Of a stretch of DNA of 64,000 bases, positions 54,090 through 63,718 are shown one piece after another (position 1 is the stretch's first letter; each line of letters starts with the position of its first letter). A program made the translations under genes and the position numbers. Origin of the DNA: JAQVEM01 sp964556165 (GTDB lineage Bacteria; Actinomycetota; Humimicrobiia; Humimicrobiales; Humimicrobiaceae); assembly GCA_964556165.1 (NCBI GenBank), contig CAZKVH010000002.1, forward strand, positions 39,829-103,828. Reading direction: 5' to 3'. The notes under the pieces were generated by a model, which was given only the letters and a program-made list of their open reading frames with translations, was not told where the DNA came from and did no database searches.

Positions 54090-55649
54090 ATGGAAAAGAA
54101 ACATGAATTATTAAAACAAATATGTTTAATAATACTTGATGGGTGGGGTATATCGAGAAAGTTTATAGGTAATGCTGTAAGGATAGCTAAAACTCCAAAT
54201 ATGGACATTTATTATAAAAAATACCCGCATGTAAAATTAAAACCATTGGGGGAGGCGGTTGGTCTTCCTGAAGGTCAGATGGGTAATTCTGAAGTGGGCC
54301 ATCTTAATATAGGAGCGGGCAGAATTGTATATCAGGAATTTACCAGGATAAACAGAGAAATCAAAAATGGTAATTTTTATAAGAATAAAGCACTGATAGA
54401 AGCGATTAATAATGTTAAGAAAAGAAATAGCAGCCTCCATTTAATAGGGTTAGTATCGGATGGAGGTGTGCACAGTCATATAAATCATCTCAGGGCTCTG
54501 GTTGACCTTGCTGCAACGAGTGGAGTAGAAAATCTATTCTTGCACGCATTTCTTGATGGTAGGGATGTACATCCAAGGAGTGCCCTGACTTATCTAAATG
54601 AGCTGGATAGTTATTTGAAAGAGAAAGGTGTCGGTAAGATAGCTACGGTTAGTGGAAGGTACTATAGTATGGATAGAGATAACAGATGGGATAGAACCAG
54701 GAAAAGTTATGATGCTATAGCACATAGAGAAGGTAAAAAATACGGCACAGCTGCAGAAGTTGTAAAAGCATCTTACAGCGAAGGCATAGATGATGAATTT
54801 GTAATACCTGCTGTAGTAAATTGCAGAGATGAAGAGAGAGCTAAAGTGAATTCGGAAGATTCTATAATATTTTTTAACTTCAGGCCAGACAGGGCCCGCC
54901 AGCTAACAAGAGCTTTTATAACAGGTAAAGAATTTGATAAATTTGATAGAGGCAAAAAACCTCCTGAAGCCTACTTTTTATCCATGACCCAGTATGATAA
55001 AGAGTTTAATATCCCTGTAGCTTTTCCACCTGCAAAGATAGTAAACACACTGGGCGAGGTTATATCAAGAAATAAGTTAAAACAGCTAAGAATTGCAGAA
55101 ACAGAAAAATATGCTCATGTAACATTTTTTTTCAATGGAGGGATAGAGAAACCTTATGACGGCGAAGATAGGATACTTATTCCATCACCCAAAGTTGCAA
55201 CTTATGATTTGAAGCCTGAAATGAGCGCATATGAGATAACCGATACCGTGGTAGAAAAAATAAAATCGAAAAAATATAATGTAATTATAATAAATTTTGC
55301 AAATCCTGATATGGTAGGACATACGGGTAGTTTGGAAGCTGCCGTAAAGGCGGTTGAAGCCGTCGACAGATGTGCTGGCAGGGTGGTTTCAGCATTAAAT
55401 GAGAATGAAGGGCTTGCAATAATTACAGCTGATCATGGGAATGCAGATGAAATGATTAACACAAAAACTATGGAAGTCATAACCTCTCACTCCAAATCAC
55501 CTGTGCCATTTATAGTTTGTGACTCAAAGGTCAGGTTAAAAAAAGATGATGGAAGTTTTAAGTTAGGAGATATAGCGCCAACCATGCTGGATATTTTAAA
55601 AATAAAAAAACCGGTTGAAATGACAGGAATATCACTTATATCTCATTAA
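54090..55649 (+). CDS. gpmI: 2,3-bisphosphoglycerate-independent phosphoglycerate mutase
   Basis: 519 residues, alkaline-phosphatase superfamily, two Mn ions. ILDGWGIS, nucleophile Ser67 in GNSEVGHLNIGAGR, DGRDVHPRSA, SGRYYSMDRDNRWDR and TADHGNADEM. 22 nt after tpiA. Eno does not follow in this window. Confidence 0.96.
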   Translation: MEKKHELLKQICLIILDGWGISRKFIGNAVRIAKTPNMDIYYKKYPHVKLKPLGEAVGLPEGQMGNSEVGHLNIGAGRIVYQEFTRINREIKNGNFYKNKALIEAINNVKKRNSSLHLIGLVSDGGVHSHINHLRALVDLAATSGVENLFLHAFLDGRDVHPRSALTYLNELDSYLKEKGVGKIATVSGRYYSMDRDNRWDRTRKSYDAIAHREGKKYGTAAEVVKASYSEGIDDEFVIPAVVNCRDEERAKVNSEDSIIFFNFRPDRARQLTRAFITGKEFDKFDRGKKPPEAYFLSMTQYDKEFNIPVAFPPAKIVNTLGEVISRNKLKQLRIAETEKYAHVTFFFNGGIEKPYDGEDRILIPSPKVATYDLKPEMSAYEITDTVVEKIKSKKYNVIIINFANPDMVGHTGSLEAAVKAVEAVDRCAGRVVSALNENEGLAIITADHGNADEMINTKTMEVITSHSKSPVPFIVCDSKVRLKKDDGSFKLGDIAPTMLDILKIKKPVEMTGISLISH

Positions 55650-55714
55650 GCTATATACTATTTATGTTGATAGTCTATATAGAAATTAATCAAGCATCTC
55701 GATTTTAAAAAATA

Positions 55715-55744
55715 TTGTTTTTAGTTCTATTTTTTTGGTAAAAT
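55715..55744 (+). promoter_or_regulatory. Putative promoter of secG
   Basis: TTGTTT, 18-nt spacer, TAAAAT preceded by TG (extended -10 TGGTAAAAT), 56 nt before ATG 55800. Confidence 0.45.
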
Positions 55745-55799
55745 ATATTTCTGAAGCCAGAGAAAGGGTTTATAGATTAATATTGGAGGATTTAATATT

Positions 55800-56033
55800 A
55801 TGGGTTCTATTTTAATGAATATAGTATTTTCTATACACATGATTGCAAGCATAGGAGTGATACTTCTTATCCTTCTTCATGCAGGAAGGGGCGGCGGAGT
55901 TTCAGGACTGTTTTCTGGAATGGTTGAAACTTTTGATGGAGCAGGTATTGTAGAAAAAAATCTTGACCGCCTTACTATTATACTGGGAGTAGTTTTTGCA
56001 GTGACTACGATAGTTTTATTTATTTTTTTGTAA
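55800..56033 (+). CDS. secG: Preprotein translocase subunit SecG
   Basis: 77 residues, two transmembrane helices (about 5-25 and 55-77) around the loop GRGGGVSGLFSGM, the SecG signature. Part of the SecYEG channel. Its place after tpiA/gpmI is the actinobacterial position. ATTGGAGG ribosome site. Confidence 0.93.
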   Translation: MGSILMNIVFSIHMIASIGVILLILLHAGRGGGVSGLFSGMVETFDGAGIVEKNLDRLTIILGVVFAVTTIVLFIFL

Positions 56034-56050
56034 ATTAATGAATTTGCAGG

Positions 56051-56125
56051 ATGATTATTTTAATTGAAAGGAGGTTTAAAATAAATTTTTCCTGCATAAT
56101 GATTATTAAAAAAAAGGAGGCTTAA
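56051..56125 (+). CDS. Possible 24-aa upstream ORF ending at the binding-protein start
   Basis: ATG 56051 opens 24 codons (MIILIERRF to KKKEA) whose stop TAA abuts the TTG start of the binding protein. It contains two copies of an ATGATTATT...AGGAGG...TTAA block 48 nt apart. A weak GCAGG lies immediately before the ATG. It may be a leader peptide with translational coupling, or only a duplicated ribosome site. Confidence 0.25.
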   Translation: MIILIERRFKINFSCIMIIKKKEA

Positions 56126-57718
56126 TTGAAAATTAATAGAAAACTTTATGCAGCAATTGTAGTTTTTCTTGTAGTAGCACTTTTGAGCTCCGTGTTTATT
56201 GGATGTAAGAAAGAGGAGAAATCAGGTGGTACAATGAGGCTCTCTCTTCATGAGCCGGTATCTCTGGACCCGCCAAATTCCTACGAAAGTGAAGGAATAC
56301 AGGTAATAAGGCAGGTATGGGACGGGCTTATTGACTATGACCCTGAAACACTGGAAGTTGTCCCTGCTATTGCTGAATCATGGGATGTAAGCGATGACGG
56401 GCTTGTTTATACTTTCAATCTTAAGAAAGGTGTTAAATTTCACAGTGGAAGAGAAGTTGTAGCTGATGATTTTGTTTACTCATGGTCAAGAGTTGCCCAG
56501 GCAGAAACTGCATCTTATCTGGCATATCATCTGGACCCTATAGTAGGTTATGACGAGCTTCAGGCTGGCGAAGGAGAAATCCTTGACGGTGTAAAAGCAC
56601 TTGATGATTATACACTGGAAGTAACCCTTAAATATCCTTACGGGGATTTTGTTAAAACACTCGGTCACGTTGTATTTTATCCTGTGGCTAAAGAAGATAT
56701 AGAGGAATGGGGAGACCAGTATGCAGAGCACATAAATGGAACAGGTCCATTTAAATTCGTCGAATGGAAGCATGACCAGTACATCGACCTTGAAAGAAAC
56801 GATGACTACTATGGTGAAAAAGCAAATCTGGAAAAAGTAAGATACCAGATTTTTGCTGATGAAAATACCGCATTTCTTGAGTTCCAGGGTGGTAATATAG
56901 AGTACTGCTCTATTCCTCAGGGTAAAGTAGAGTCAACATCGAGTGATCCTGACTATAAAGACCAGGTTATAAAAATACCGCTTCTGGCAATTTATTATTT
57001 TGCCATGAATGTACAGTCCGAGCCATTCAAAGATAATCTGGCACTGAGGGAAGCTATAAATTATGCCATTGACAGGCAGAATATAATTGACGTTTTAATG
57101 GAAGGAGTTCCGACAATTGCAACTGGATTTGTGCCGCCCGGAATCCCAGGCTTTAAAGAAGGTCAATCGAAGCATGTATATGATGTAGAAATGGCAAAAC
57201 AAAAACTTGAAGAAGCCGGATATCCCGGTGGAGAGGGCCTTCCTACAATCCAGTTTGGAATAAACATTGGCTCCGGACATGAAGCTATTGCTGAAGCAAT
57301 GCAGGCAGACCTGGCTGAAGCTGGGATAGATGTAGAAATAGTTGGTATGGAATGGGGAGCAGCTCTTGATGCTTTCAAGAATGGACAAATTGGTTTCTTC
57401 AGACTGGGCTGGATAGCTGATTATCCTACTATGGATAATTTCCTGTTCCCACTTTTTTATTCTGAGTCTGCAGACAACTACAGCGGCTATTCAAATGCTG
57501 AAGTAGACCAGATGCTTCTTGATGCAAGGAAAATTGCCGATGATGAGGAAAGGTTTGCAAAGTACAGAGAAGCAGAGAAAAAGATACTTGATGATTCAGC
57601 TTTTGTACTCATTTACTACTATGGTGCAAGACGTATAGTTCAGTCTTATGTAAAGGGATTCGTGCTTGATGGAATGGAAAATTATGATTTGAGCAAGGTA
57701 TGGTTTGAAAAAGAATAA
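56126..57718 (+). CDS. Oligopeptide/dipeptide ABC transporter solute-binding lipoprotein
   Basis: 530-residue family 5 binding protein. Lipoprotein signal with lipobox VFIGC, Cys27. Standard order of parts: MRLSLHEPVSLDPPNSYE, LKKGVKFHSGREVVADDFVYS, GTGPFKFVEW, then ALREAINYAIDRQNIIDVL and the C-terminal lobe. TTG start 56126 behind AAGGAGG with 5-nt spacing. Binds peptides (or nickel/other solutes, the family being broad) outside the membrane and delivers them to the permeases that follow. A hairpin downstream separates it from them, fitting higher expression of the binding protein. Confidence 0.92.
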   Translation: MKINRKLYAAIVVFLVVALLSSVFIGCKKEEKSGGTMRLSLHEPVSLDPPNSYESEGIQVIRQVWDGLIDYDPETLEVVPAIAESWDVSDDGLVYTFNLKKGVKFHSGREVVADDFVYSWSRVAQAETASYLAYHLDPIVGYDELQAGEGEILDGVKALDDYTLEVTLKYPYGDFVKTLGHVVFYPVAKEDIEEWGDQYAEHINGTGPFKFVEWKHDQYIDLERNDDYYGEKANLEKVRYQIFADENTAFLEFQGGNIEYCSIPQGKVESTSSDPDYKDQVIKIPLLAIYYFAMNVQSEPFKDNLALREAINYAIDRQNIIDVLMEGVPTIATGFVPPGIPGFKEGQSKHVYDVEMAKQKLEEAGYPGGEGLPTIQFGINIGSGHEAIAEAMQADLAEAGIDVEIVGMEWGAALDAFKNGQIGFFRLGWIADYPTMDNFLFPLFYSESADNYSGYSNAEVDQMLLDARKIADDEERFAKYREAEKKILDDSAFVLIYYYGARRIVQSYVKGFVLDGMENYDLSKVWFEKE

Positions 57719-57797
57719 ATGAAATTTAATGTTTTCCATGAAGTTAAATTATGAGTATTAAAACTGTTTCGTAAAAATAAAGATATCATAATAGAAA

Positions 57798-57830
57798 TGT
57801 AACCTGCACCTTTAAAAGGTGCAGGTTACA
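57798..57830 (+). repeat. 13-bp perfect hairpin between binding protein and permease genes
   Basis: TGTAACCTGCACC and its complement around the loop TTTAAAA. No T-run follows. Position and form match intercistronic mRNA-stabilising hairpins of binding-protein operons. Confidence 0.65.
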
Positions 57831-57867
57831 TATTAAAGTAAAATTTATTAATTATTTAATATTAGAT

Positions 57868-58812
57868 ATGTTTTTTTATTTAATAAGAAGAATATTGCAG
57901 ATTATCCCGGTTCTAATTGGGGTAACTCTGATATTGTTTATATTGCTCTACGTTATACCCGAGGATCCTGCAAGATTAATACTTCAGAAAGGTGCTACAG
58001 AGCAGGCTTTAGAGAATTTAAGGGCAAAAATGGGTATAGATAAACCTCTGTATGTGCAATACTGGAGGTATGTAAGACAACTTTCAAGAGGAGATCTCGG
58101 TACATCCTACAGATACCGGAGATCAGTAAACAGCATACTTGCCGATCATTATCCAAACTCAATAAAACTGGCTATTGCTGCTATTTTTATTGAAATTATA
58201 ATTGGAATACTGGCGGGGATTATTTCTGCGGTAAAGAAATATACCTTCTGGGACACACTTGTCACTATTTCCACTACAATTCTTGTTTGTGTGCCTGTGT
58301 TCTGGCTCGGAATGTTGCTCCAGATAATTTTTGGTCTGAATCTTGGGATACTACCAATGTCTGGAATGGGAGACGGTAGTATCAGATATTATATACTCCC
58401 TGCGATTACACTGGCTTCAGTTTCAACTGCTTTTGTTGCAAGAATGACAAGAAGCAGCATGCTTGAGGTTATGAGTAATGATTATATAATAACGGCTTAT
58501 TCAAAGGGATTAACAAATTCAAGAGTTATAGGGAAGCATGCATTAAAAAATGCCTTAATACCGGTAGTTACATTAGTCGGGCTTGATCTTGGCGCTCTTA
58601 TGGGCGGGGCAATCCTTACAGAAACAGTCTTTAGCTGGCCCGGAGTTGGAAGGGTCATTTATCTTGCAATATTACAGAGAGATGCGCCGGTAGTAATTGG
58701 TGGGACATTAATACTGGTGCTAATATTTGTTTTTGTAAATCTTGTGGTTGATTTATTGTATGCATGGCTTGATCCGAGAATTAGATTTTATAAAAAAGAA
58801 ATAAATGTTTAG
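57868..58812 (+). CDS. Peptide ABC transporter permease (OppB/DppB type)
   Basis: 314 residues, six transmembrane helices. N-terminal YLIRRILQIIPVLIGVTLI and the domain FRHPEDPARL-like IPEDPARL, coupling loop EVMSNDYIITAYSKGLTNSRVIGKHALKNA (split at about 200-229). Pairs with the OppC-type gene 11 nt downstream. Confidence 0.93.
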   Translation: MFFYLIRRILQIIPVLIGVTLILFILLYVIPEDPARLILQKGATEQALENLRAKMGIDKPLYVQYWRYVRQLSRGDLGTSYRYRRSVNSILADHYPNSIKLAIAAIFIEIIIGILAGIISAVKKYTFWDTLVTISTTILVCVPVFWLGMLLQIIFGLNLGILPMSGMGDGSIRYYILPAITLASVSTAFVARMTRSSMLEVMSNDYIITAYSKGLTNSRVIGKHALKNALIPVVTLVGLDLGALMGGAILTETVFSWPGVGRVIYLAILQRDAPVVIGGTLILVLIFVFVNLVVDLLYAWLDPRIRFYKKEINV

Positions 58813-58823
58813 ATTTTAAGATT

Positions 58824-59744
58824 ATGTATCCCGAAAATAAAATTGAACAGAAAGACAAAGTGGAGCCTTTTAAAGATGTAGATTTAATTGAGGGGAAATA
58901 CTCAAGGTCCTCATTGTATAAGGACGCCTGGAGAAGGCTAAAAAGAAATAAACTTGCAATGGTTGGTCTTGGGATTGTAATAATTTTGATATTGATAGCA
59001 ATATTTGCAGGTTTTATCGCTCCATATGACCCTATTATGAGAATAAAAGAGGATTCATCTCTTTCTCCGAGCAGGGAACATTTTTTTGGGACGGATTTAC
59101 TTGGGAGAGATATCTTTAGCAGGGTCATATATGGAAGTAGAATTTCAATAGCCGTTGGTGTTGTAGCTGTTGGGATATCTGTGGCAATAGGATTGTTTTT
59201 AGGTGCGTTATCAGGGTATTTCGGCAGTGTTTCAGATGCAATTATAATGAGAATAGCAGATATTTTTTTCGCTTTTCCTTATATTCTTGGTGCAATAGCA
59301 ATAATGACAGTTCTTGGTCCGGGTATTGTAAATATATTTATTGCAATAGGAATTCTGGGCTGGGCTTCTTTTGCAAGGATATTTAGAAGCTCCGTTTTAT
59401 CAATAAAAAATAAAGAGTATATTGAAGCAGCAAGAGCACTTGGTGCCAGTAATTACAGGATAATTACAAAGCATATTTTTCCTAATGCAATGGCTCCGAT
59501 AATAGTATATGCAACGATGAATGTTGGGACAGCGATAATAGTCGAAGCTGCTTTAAGTTTTCTGGGTCTGGGAGTTCAACCTCCTACACCTGCCTGGGGC
59601 AAGATGCTTTCCGAATCTCTTGATTATATAGATATTGCCCCCTGGATGATGCTGTTCCCCGGAATGGCTATTGTTATAACAGTGCTGGGTTTCGTACTGC
59701 TGGGAGATGGGCTAAGGGATGCTTTTGACCCGAGGTTAAAATAA
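58824..59744 (+). CDS. Peptide ABC transporter permease (OppC/DppC type)
   Basis: 306 residues; N-terminal OppC_N helix (NKLAMVGLGIVIILILIAIF), IAPYDPIMR, HFFGTDLLGRDIFSRVIYGSR, and the coupling loop EYIEAARALGASNYRII. Second half of the membrane channel. Confidence 0.93.
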   Translation: MYPENKIEQKDKVEPFKDVDLIEGKYSRSSLYKDAWRRLKRNKLAMVGLGIVIILILIAIFAGFIAPYDPIMRIKEDSSLSPSREHFFGTDLLGRDIFSRVIYGSRISIAVGVVAVGISVAIGLFLGALSGYFGSVSDAIIMRIADIFFAFPYILGAIAIMTVLGPGIVNIFIAIGILGWASFARIFRSSVLSIKNKEYIEAARALGASNYRIITKHIFPNAMAPIIVYATMNVGTAIIVEAALSFLGLGVQPPTPAWGKMLSESLDYIDIAPWMMLFPGMAIVITVLGFVLLGDGLRDAFDPRLK

Positions 59745-59780
59745 TAATATTAAAAAAATTTAAAAAATTTTTTATATAAA

Positions 59781-60791
59781 ATGTCAGTTGATACAAATAA
59801 TAAAGTTTTAGAAGTAAAAAATTTAAAAACCTACTTTTTTACGGATGAAGGTATAGTAAAAGCAGTGGATGGTGTAAGCTTTGACCTTAAGTTCGGGGAA
59901 ACACTTGGAATAGTGGGTGAAACAGGTTCGGGTAAAAGCGTTACTGCATTATCCATATTGAGGTTAATCCAGCAGCCGCCCGGAAAAATAGTAGATGGAG
60001 AAATAATTTTCGATAGTAAGGATTTGCTTAAATTAAACAACAATGAGCTTAGAAGTTATAGAGGAAATAAAATTTCCATGATTTTTCAGGACCCCATGAC
60101 TTCTTTAAACCCGGTATATACAATTGGTAATCAGATAATGGAATCATTAATCTTACATCAGAAACTTGACAAGAAGTCTGCACAAAAAGAAGCTATTAAA
60201 CTACTGGAAATGGTTGGAATAGCAGAGGCAGAAAGGAGACTTTCAAGCTACCCCCATGAGTTCAGCGGTGGAATGAGACAGAGAGTTATGATAGCTATGG
60301 CTATAGCAAACCAACCTGACATATTAATAGCAGATGAGCCTACAACTGCTCTTGATGTGACAATTCAGGCTCAGATACTTGAATTAATTGAAGAGTTAAA
60401 GTATAAAACAAATTCATCTATTATATTAATTACTCATGACCTGGGTGTTGTAGCAAAATATGCTAAAAGAGTAATGGTGATGTATGCAGGTAGAGCTGTG
60501 GAGTATTCTACAGTTGATAATATTTACTACAGGGCGATGCACCCATATACAATGGGTTTGATGAATTCTATAACACGGCTTGACAAAAGTAAAAAATCGA
60601 GGCTGAAGCCAATAGAAGGTTCGCCCCCAAGTCTTATAGACTTACCCGGTGGCTGCACATTCAAAGACAGATGTGTTTATAGCAGAGAGGAGTGCGGCAG
60701 GGGCATACCTCCACTGGTAGAAGTTGAAGATGGGCATTTTGTCGCATGTTTTAGAGTAAAAGAAATATTAAAAGAATTGGGCAGGACATAA
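59781..60791 (+). CDS. Peptide ABC transporter ATP-binding protein (OppD/DppD type)
   Basis: 336 residues. Walker A GETGSGKSV, signature FSGGMRQRVMIAMA, Walker B ILIADEPTTALD. The C-terminal oligopeptide extension has cysteines in GGCTFKDRCVYSREECG and VACF, which bind an Fe-S cluster in some relatives. No ribosome site is visible before ATG 59781; the preceding 36 nt are only A/T. Confidence 0.93.
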   Translation: MSVDTNNKVLEVKNLKTYFFTDEGIVKAVDGVSFDLKFGETLGIVGETGSGKSVTALSILRLIQQPPGKIVDGEIIFDSKDLLKLNNNELRSYRGNKISMIFQDPMTSLNPVYTIGNQIMESLILHQKLDKKSAQKEAIKLLEMVGIAEAERRLSSYPHEFSGGMRQRVMIAMAIANQPDILIADEPTTALDVTIQAQILELIEELKYKTNSSIILITHDLGVVAKYAKRVMVMYAGRAVEYSTVDNIYYRAMHPYTMGLMNSITRLDKSKKSRLKPIEGSPPSLIDLPGGCTFKDRCVYSREECGRGIPPLVEVEDGHFVACFRVKEILKELGRT

Positions 60792-60803
60792 AAGTGAGAA
60801 ATT

Positions 60804-61802
60804 ATGAATAGCAATAACCTGCTGGAAATAAAAAATTTAAAAAAATATTTTAATCTGAGAAGCGGTCTATTATTTCAGAGAGGTTCTGAAATAGTAAAAG
60901 CTGTGAATGATATAAGTTTTAACATAAAAGAGGGAGAAACCTTCGGGTTGGTTGGAGAAAGCGGGTGCGGTAAGTCGACTACTGTAAGAGTTATTCTGAG
61001 ACTGACACCGCCAACAGGTGGATCGGCTATTTATAATGGAGAAAATTTATTTGATCTCAGCAGCCAGGAGATGTTCAGAAGAAGGAGGGAGATGCAGATA
61101 ATTTTTCAGGACCCTTATGCATCACTTTCGCCCAGGATGACGATAGGGGATATTATAAGTGAACCGCTTGAAATACACGAGATTGGTGACAAAAAGAGCA
61201 GGATGAAAAGAGTAAAGGAGTTGCTGGATACTGTTGGTCTTAATCCAGAACATATAAATAGATACCCCCATGAATTTAGTGGAGGACAGAGGCAGAGAGT
61301 GGGAGTGGCAAGAGCACTGGCTCTGACACCAAAATTATTGTTATGTGATGAACCTGTTTCTGCTTTAGATGTGTCTGTGCAGGCGCAGATATTAAATTTA
61401 CTGGCAGATTTACAGAAAGAGTTTAATCTAACCTATCTGTTCATAGCTCATGACCTTTCAGTAGTAAAACATGTTAGTGACAGAATCGGAGTTATGTATC
61501 TAGGTAAAATAGTCGAAGTTGCCGATAGCGTAGAACTTTATGAAAAACCACTTCATCCATATACTATGGGATTGTTGTCCGCAATTCCTATTCCAGACCC
61601 TGAAATGGAAAGAAAAAGAAAAAGAATGGTACTTAAGGGTGATGTTCCAAGCCCAATTAACCCACCTTCAGGTTGTAGTTTTCATCCAAGGTGTCCTTAT
61701 GCGCAGGATATTTGTAAAGAAAAGGAACCCCCGCTAATAAATTATTCAAAAAATGGCAGAGAGCACCTTGCAGCCTGCCATTTTGCGGGAAAGCTGGATT
61801 AA
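60804..61802 (+). CDS. Peptide ABC transporter ATP-binding protein (OppF/DppF type)
   Basis: 332 residues. Walker A GESGCGKSTT, signature FSGGQRQRVGVARA, Walker B LLLCDEPVSALD, C-terminal GCSFHPRCPYAQDIC. 12 nt after the OppD-type gene and forms the ATPase pair with it. Confidence 0.93.
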   Translation: MNSNNLLEIKNLKKYFNLRSGLLFQRGSEIVKAVNDISFNIKEGETFGLVGESGCGKSTTVRVILRLTPPTGGSAIYNGENLFDLSSQEMFRRRREMQIIFQDPYASLSPRMTIGDIISEPLEIHEIGDKKSRMKRVKELLDTVGLNPEHINRYPHEFSGGQRQRVGVARALALTPKLLLCDEPVSALDVSVQAQILNLLADLQKEFNLTYLFIAHDLSVVKHVSDRIGVMYLGKIVEVADSVELYEKPLHPYTMGLLSAIPIPDPEMERKRKRMVLKGDVPSPINPPSGCSFHPRCPYAQDICKEKEPPLINYSKNGREHLAACHFAGKLD

Positions 61803-61887
61803 AGGACCTTTTTCAGGTCAGTTAGAATAATAATTATCTATCAGAAATATATTTATTATACATGTAATGCATTATTAAGATAAAAAA

Positions 61888-63612
61888 ATGAAAAGGATTA
61901 TAAAATTAAGTTTTTTAGTTATTTTTATATGTGCCAGTGTTCTTCTAAATTCCTGTTTATATGACAGTAATGATTTGTTTACCACACTGGATGAGGAAAG
62001 TGCCGTAGATAGCCTGGATAATTCCGTAGAAGAATTAGATGTTAACAGTAAAGAATTTTTCCTGAAATCAAAAGAAGAGCAAATGAATAAGAATTTACTT
62101 AGCGATATTAATTTAAGAAAAGCCATATTCTATGCGATAGACAGGAAGAAGATAGTCGATGAATTATTTGGTGGTTTTAATCATGTACATAATAGCCTCT
62201 TCCCAGAATATTCCTATTATTATAGCCAGTCCTGGGAGGAGTATGATTATGATATAGATAAAGCAGAGGAGTTTTTGAATATGGCAGGATATGGTGTTGA
62301 TAATCCTGTTTACATTACAATAGGTTCTATTTCTGAGAGTAATACAAAGCAGACTATTGAGGAAATTATAAAAGAAGACCTGGAAAAGATAGGAATAAAA
62401 CTTTGGATTTTTAATAAACCTTCTGAAGAATGGTACATGGATTGTGTTGGGAAAGGTGATTATGAGCTTGGTTTGTGGTCAATTTATAATTTTGATGGTA
62501 GCAACTTAGGCTGTAGCTTTAGCTCTGATAAGATACCCTCTATGGTTACTGAAGAAAACAAGTATTGTGAGAACTTTTACTGGTACAGTAATCCTGAAGT
62601 TGACGTAATTATAAAAGATATTGAGAGTGAAGAGAATACTGATATTAAAAAAGAATTGTTTAAAAATTTACAGGTTATGCTTGCAGATGATGCAGTAATC
62701 CTACCTCTTTACGAGAGGATGTTTTACATTGTCTTTAATAATGAGAAATTACAGAATATAGATATTGATATTAAAAATAATAAATTATTCTTTAGGCTGG
62801 AAAACTGGATTTTAAGCGATGCCCATGAGTCGGAAAATCAGGAGTCAAATGAAGTTATCATTGGATTTGAGGGCGAGGATTATAGAGTAGATGATTTATT
62901 CGATCGTGATTACATAGGGAATCTTTTAATGAAAGGTCTGTGGGAAATAAATGAATATGGAGATTATGAAAGTGTACTGGTAGAAGAAGATAATGCTGCG
63001 GAGAATGTCAGTGGAGTTTCAAACGAAGAAAAGGTTAAAGTTGAACTTAAAGATGGTATATTCTGGGAAGATGGAAACCCCATAACATCTGGTGATGTTA
63101 AATACACTTTTGATTTTATTAAAGAGAATGGAATTATAGCAGGTAGTAATTTAGATTTATCAAAAATCACAGGGATTGAAATTATAGATGATAATGAATT
63201 CTATATTATTTTTAGCGAGGACGTTAAAGACTGGAAGAAATTTTTCAGTTTTATTTTGCTGCCCGAAGGAGCAATGGATGAGAAGAACATAAATGATATT
63301 TCTATTGAAGACATAGTTGCTAATGGACCTTATAAAATAGAGCAATATGTAAGTGATGATTTTATATTATTAAAGAAGAACAGCTTATATTTTAGAGAGA
63401 TACCTGATATAGATTATTTTAAAGTTGTATTTGATTCCGATATAAATAATCTTATCGGGATGCTTAAAGATAAAGAGGTAGATTTGCTGGTTGTTCCTTT
63501 TGATATTAGCTTAATAGAAAGTCTTGATGAAGATGAGAGTTTTAACTTATTGATTAAGCCGGGTAATATGTTCGAGCATTTAGCTATATGTCTGAAGCAG
63601 AAGGAGGAGTGA
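61888..63612 (+). CDS. Circularly permuted family 5 solute-binding lipoprotein
   Basis: 574 residues with a lipoprotein signal (lipobox LLNSC, Cys23) and a linker rich in Asp, Glu and Ser. Residues about 68-315 match the C-terminal half of a family 5 binding protein (SDINLRKAIFYAIDRKKIV, KAEEFLNMAGY, MLADDAVILPLYERMFY). Residues about 320-574 match the N-terminal half (EVIIGFEGEDYRVDDLF, LKDGIFWEDGNPITSGDVKY, ANGPYKIEQY) and stop at FEHLAICLKQKEE, just where the other half would begin. The N-terminal linker ends in FFLKSKEEQMNKN, so LK-x-KEE is present at both ends. Lies 85 nt after the OppF-type gene and likely uses that transporter. Confidence 0.85.
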   Translation: MKRIIKLSFLVIFICASVLLNSCLYDSNDLFTTLDEESAVDSLDNSVEELDVNSKEFFLKSKEEQMNKNLLSDINLRKAIFYAIDRKKIVDELFGGFNHVHNSLFPEYSYYYSQSWEEYDYDIDKAEEFLNMAGYGVDNPVYITIGSISESNTKQTIEEIIKEDLEKIGIKLWIFNKPSEEWYMDCVGKGDYELGLWSIYNFDGSNLGCSFSSDKIPSMVTEENKYCENFYWYSNPEVDVIIKDIESEENTDIKKELFKNLQVMLADDAVILPLYERMFYIVFNNEKLQNIDIDIKNNKLFFRLENWILSDAHESENQESNEVIIGFEGEDYRVDDLFDRDYIGNLLMKGLWEINEYGDYESVLVEEDNAAENVSGVSNEEKVKVELKDGIFWEDGNPITSGDVKYTFDFIKENGIIAGSNLDLSKITGIEIIDDNEFYIIFSEDVKDWKKFFSFILLPEGAMDEKNINDISIEDIVANGPYKIEQYVSDDFILLKKNSLYFREIPDIDYFKVVFDSDINNLIGMLKDKEVDLLVVPFDISLIESLDEDESFNLLIKPGNMFEHLAICLKQKEE

Positions 63613-63619
63613 ATATCTT

Positions 63620-63640
63620 AAAACCTTAAAGGTTTTGTTT
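63620..63640 (+). terminator. Weak terminator after the permuted binding protein
   Basis: AAAACC, loop TTAAA, GGTTTT, then GTTT. Starts 7 nt after the stop codon and would end the transporter operon. Confidence 0.5.
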
Positions 63641-63689
63641 ATCTAATTTATAAGACATAAATTGCAGCTAACTGAATAATTGTTATCCA

Positions 63690-63718
63690 TTGACAACAGG
63701 GTTTATTGTTTTTAGAAT
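63690..63718 (+). promoter_or_regulatory. Promoter of tRNA-Leu(GAG)
   Basis: TTGACA, 17-nt spacer, TAGAAT: near consensus. About 84 nt of leader separate the predicted start from the tRNA. Confidence 0.6.

Noticed and set aside
61888..63612. Two broken binding-protein pseudogenes joined by chance
   Set aside because: The frame is open for 574 codons, has its own lipoprotein signal, and the ends share the LK-x-KEE joint, which fits permutation better than decay.
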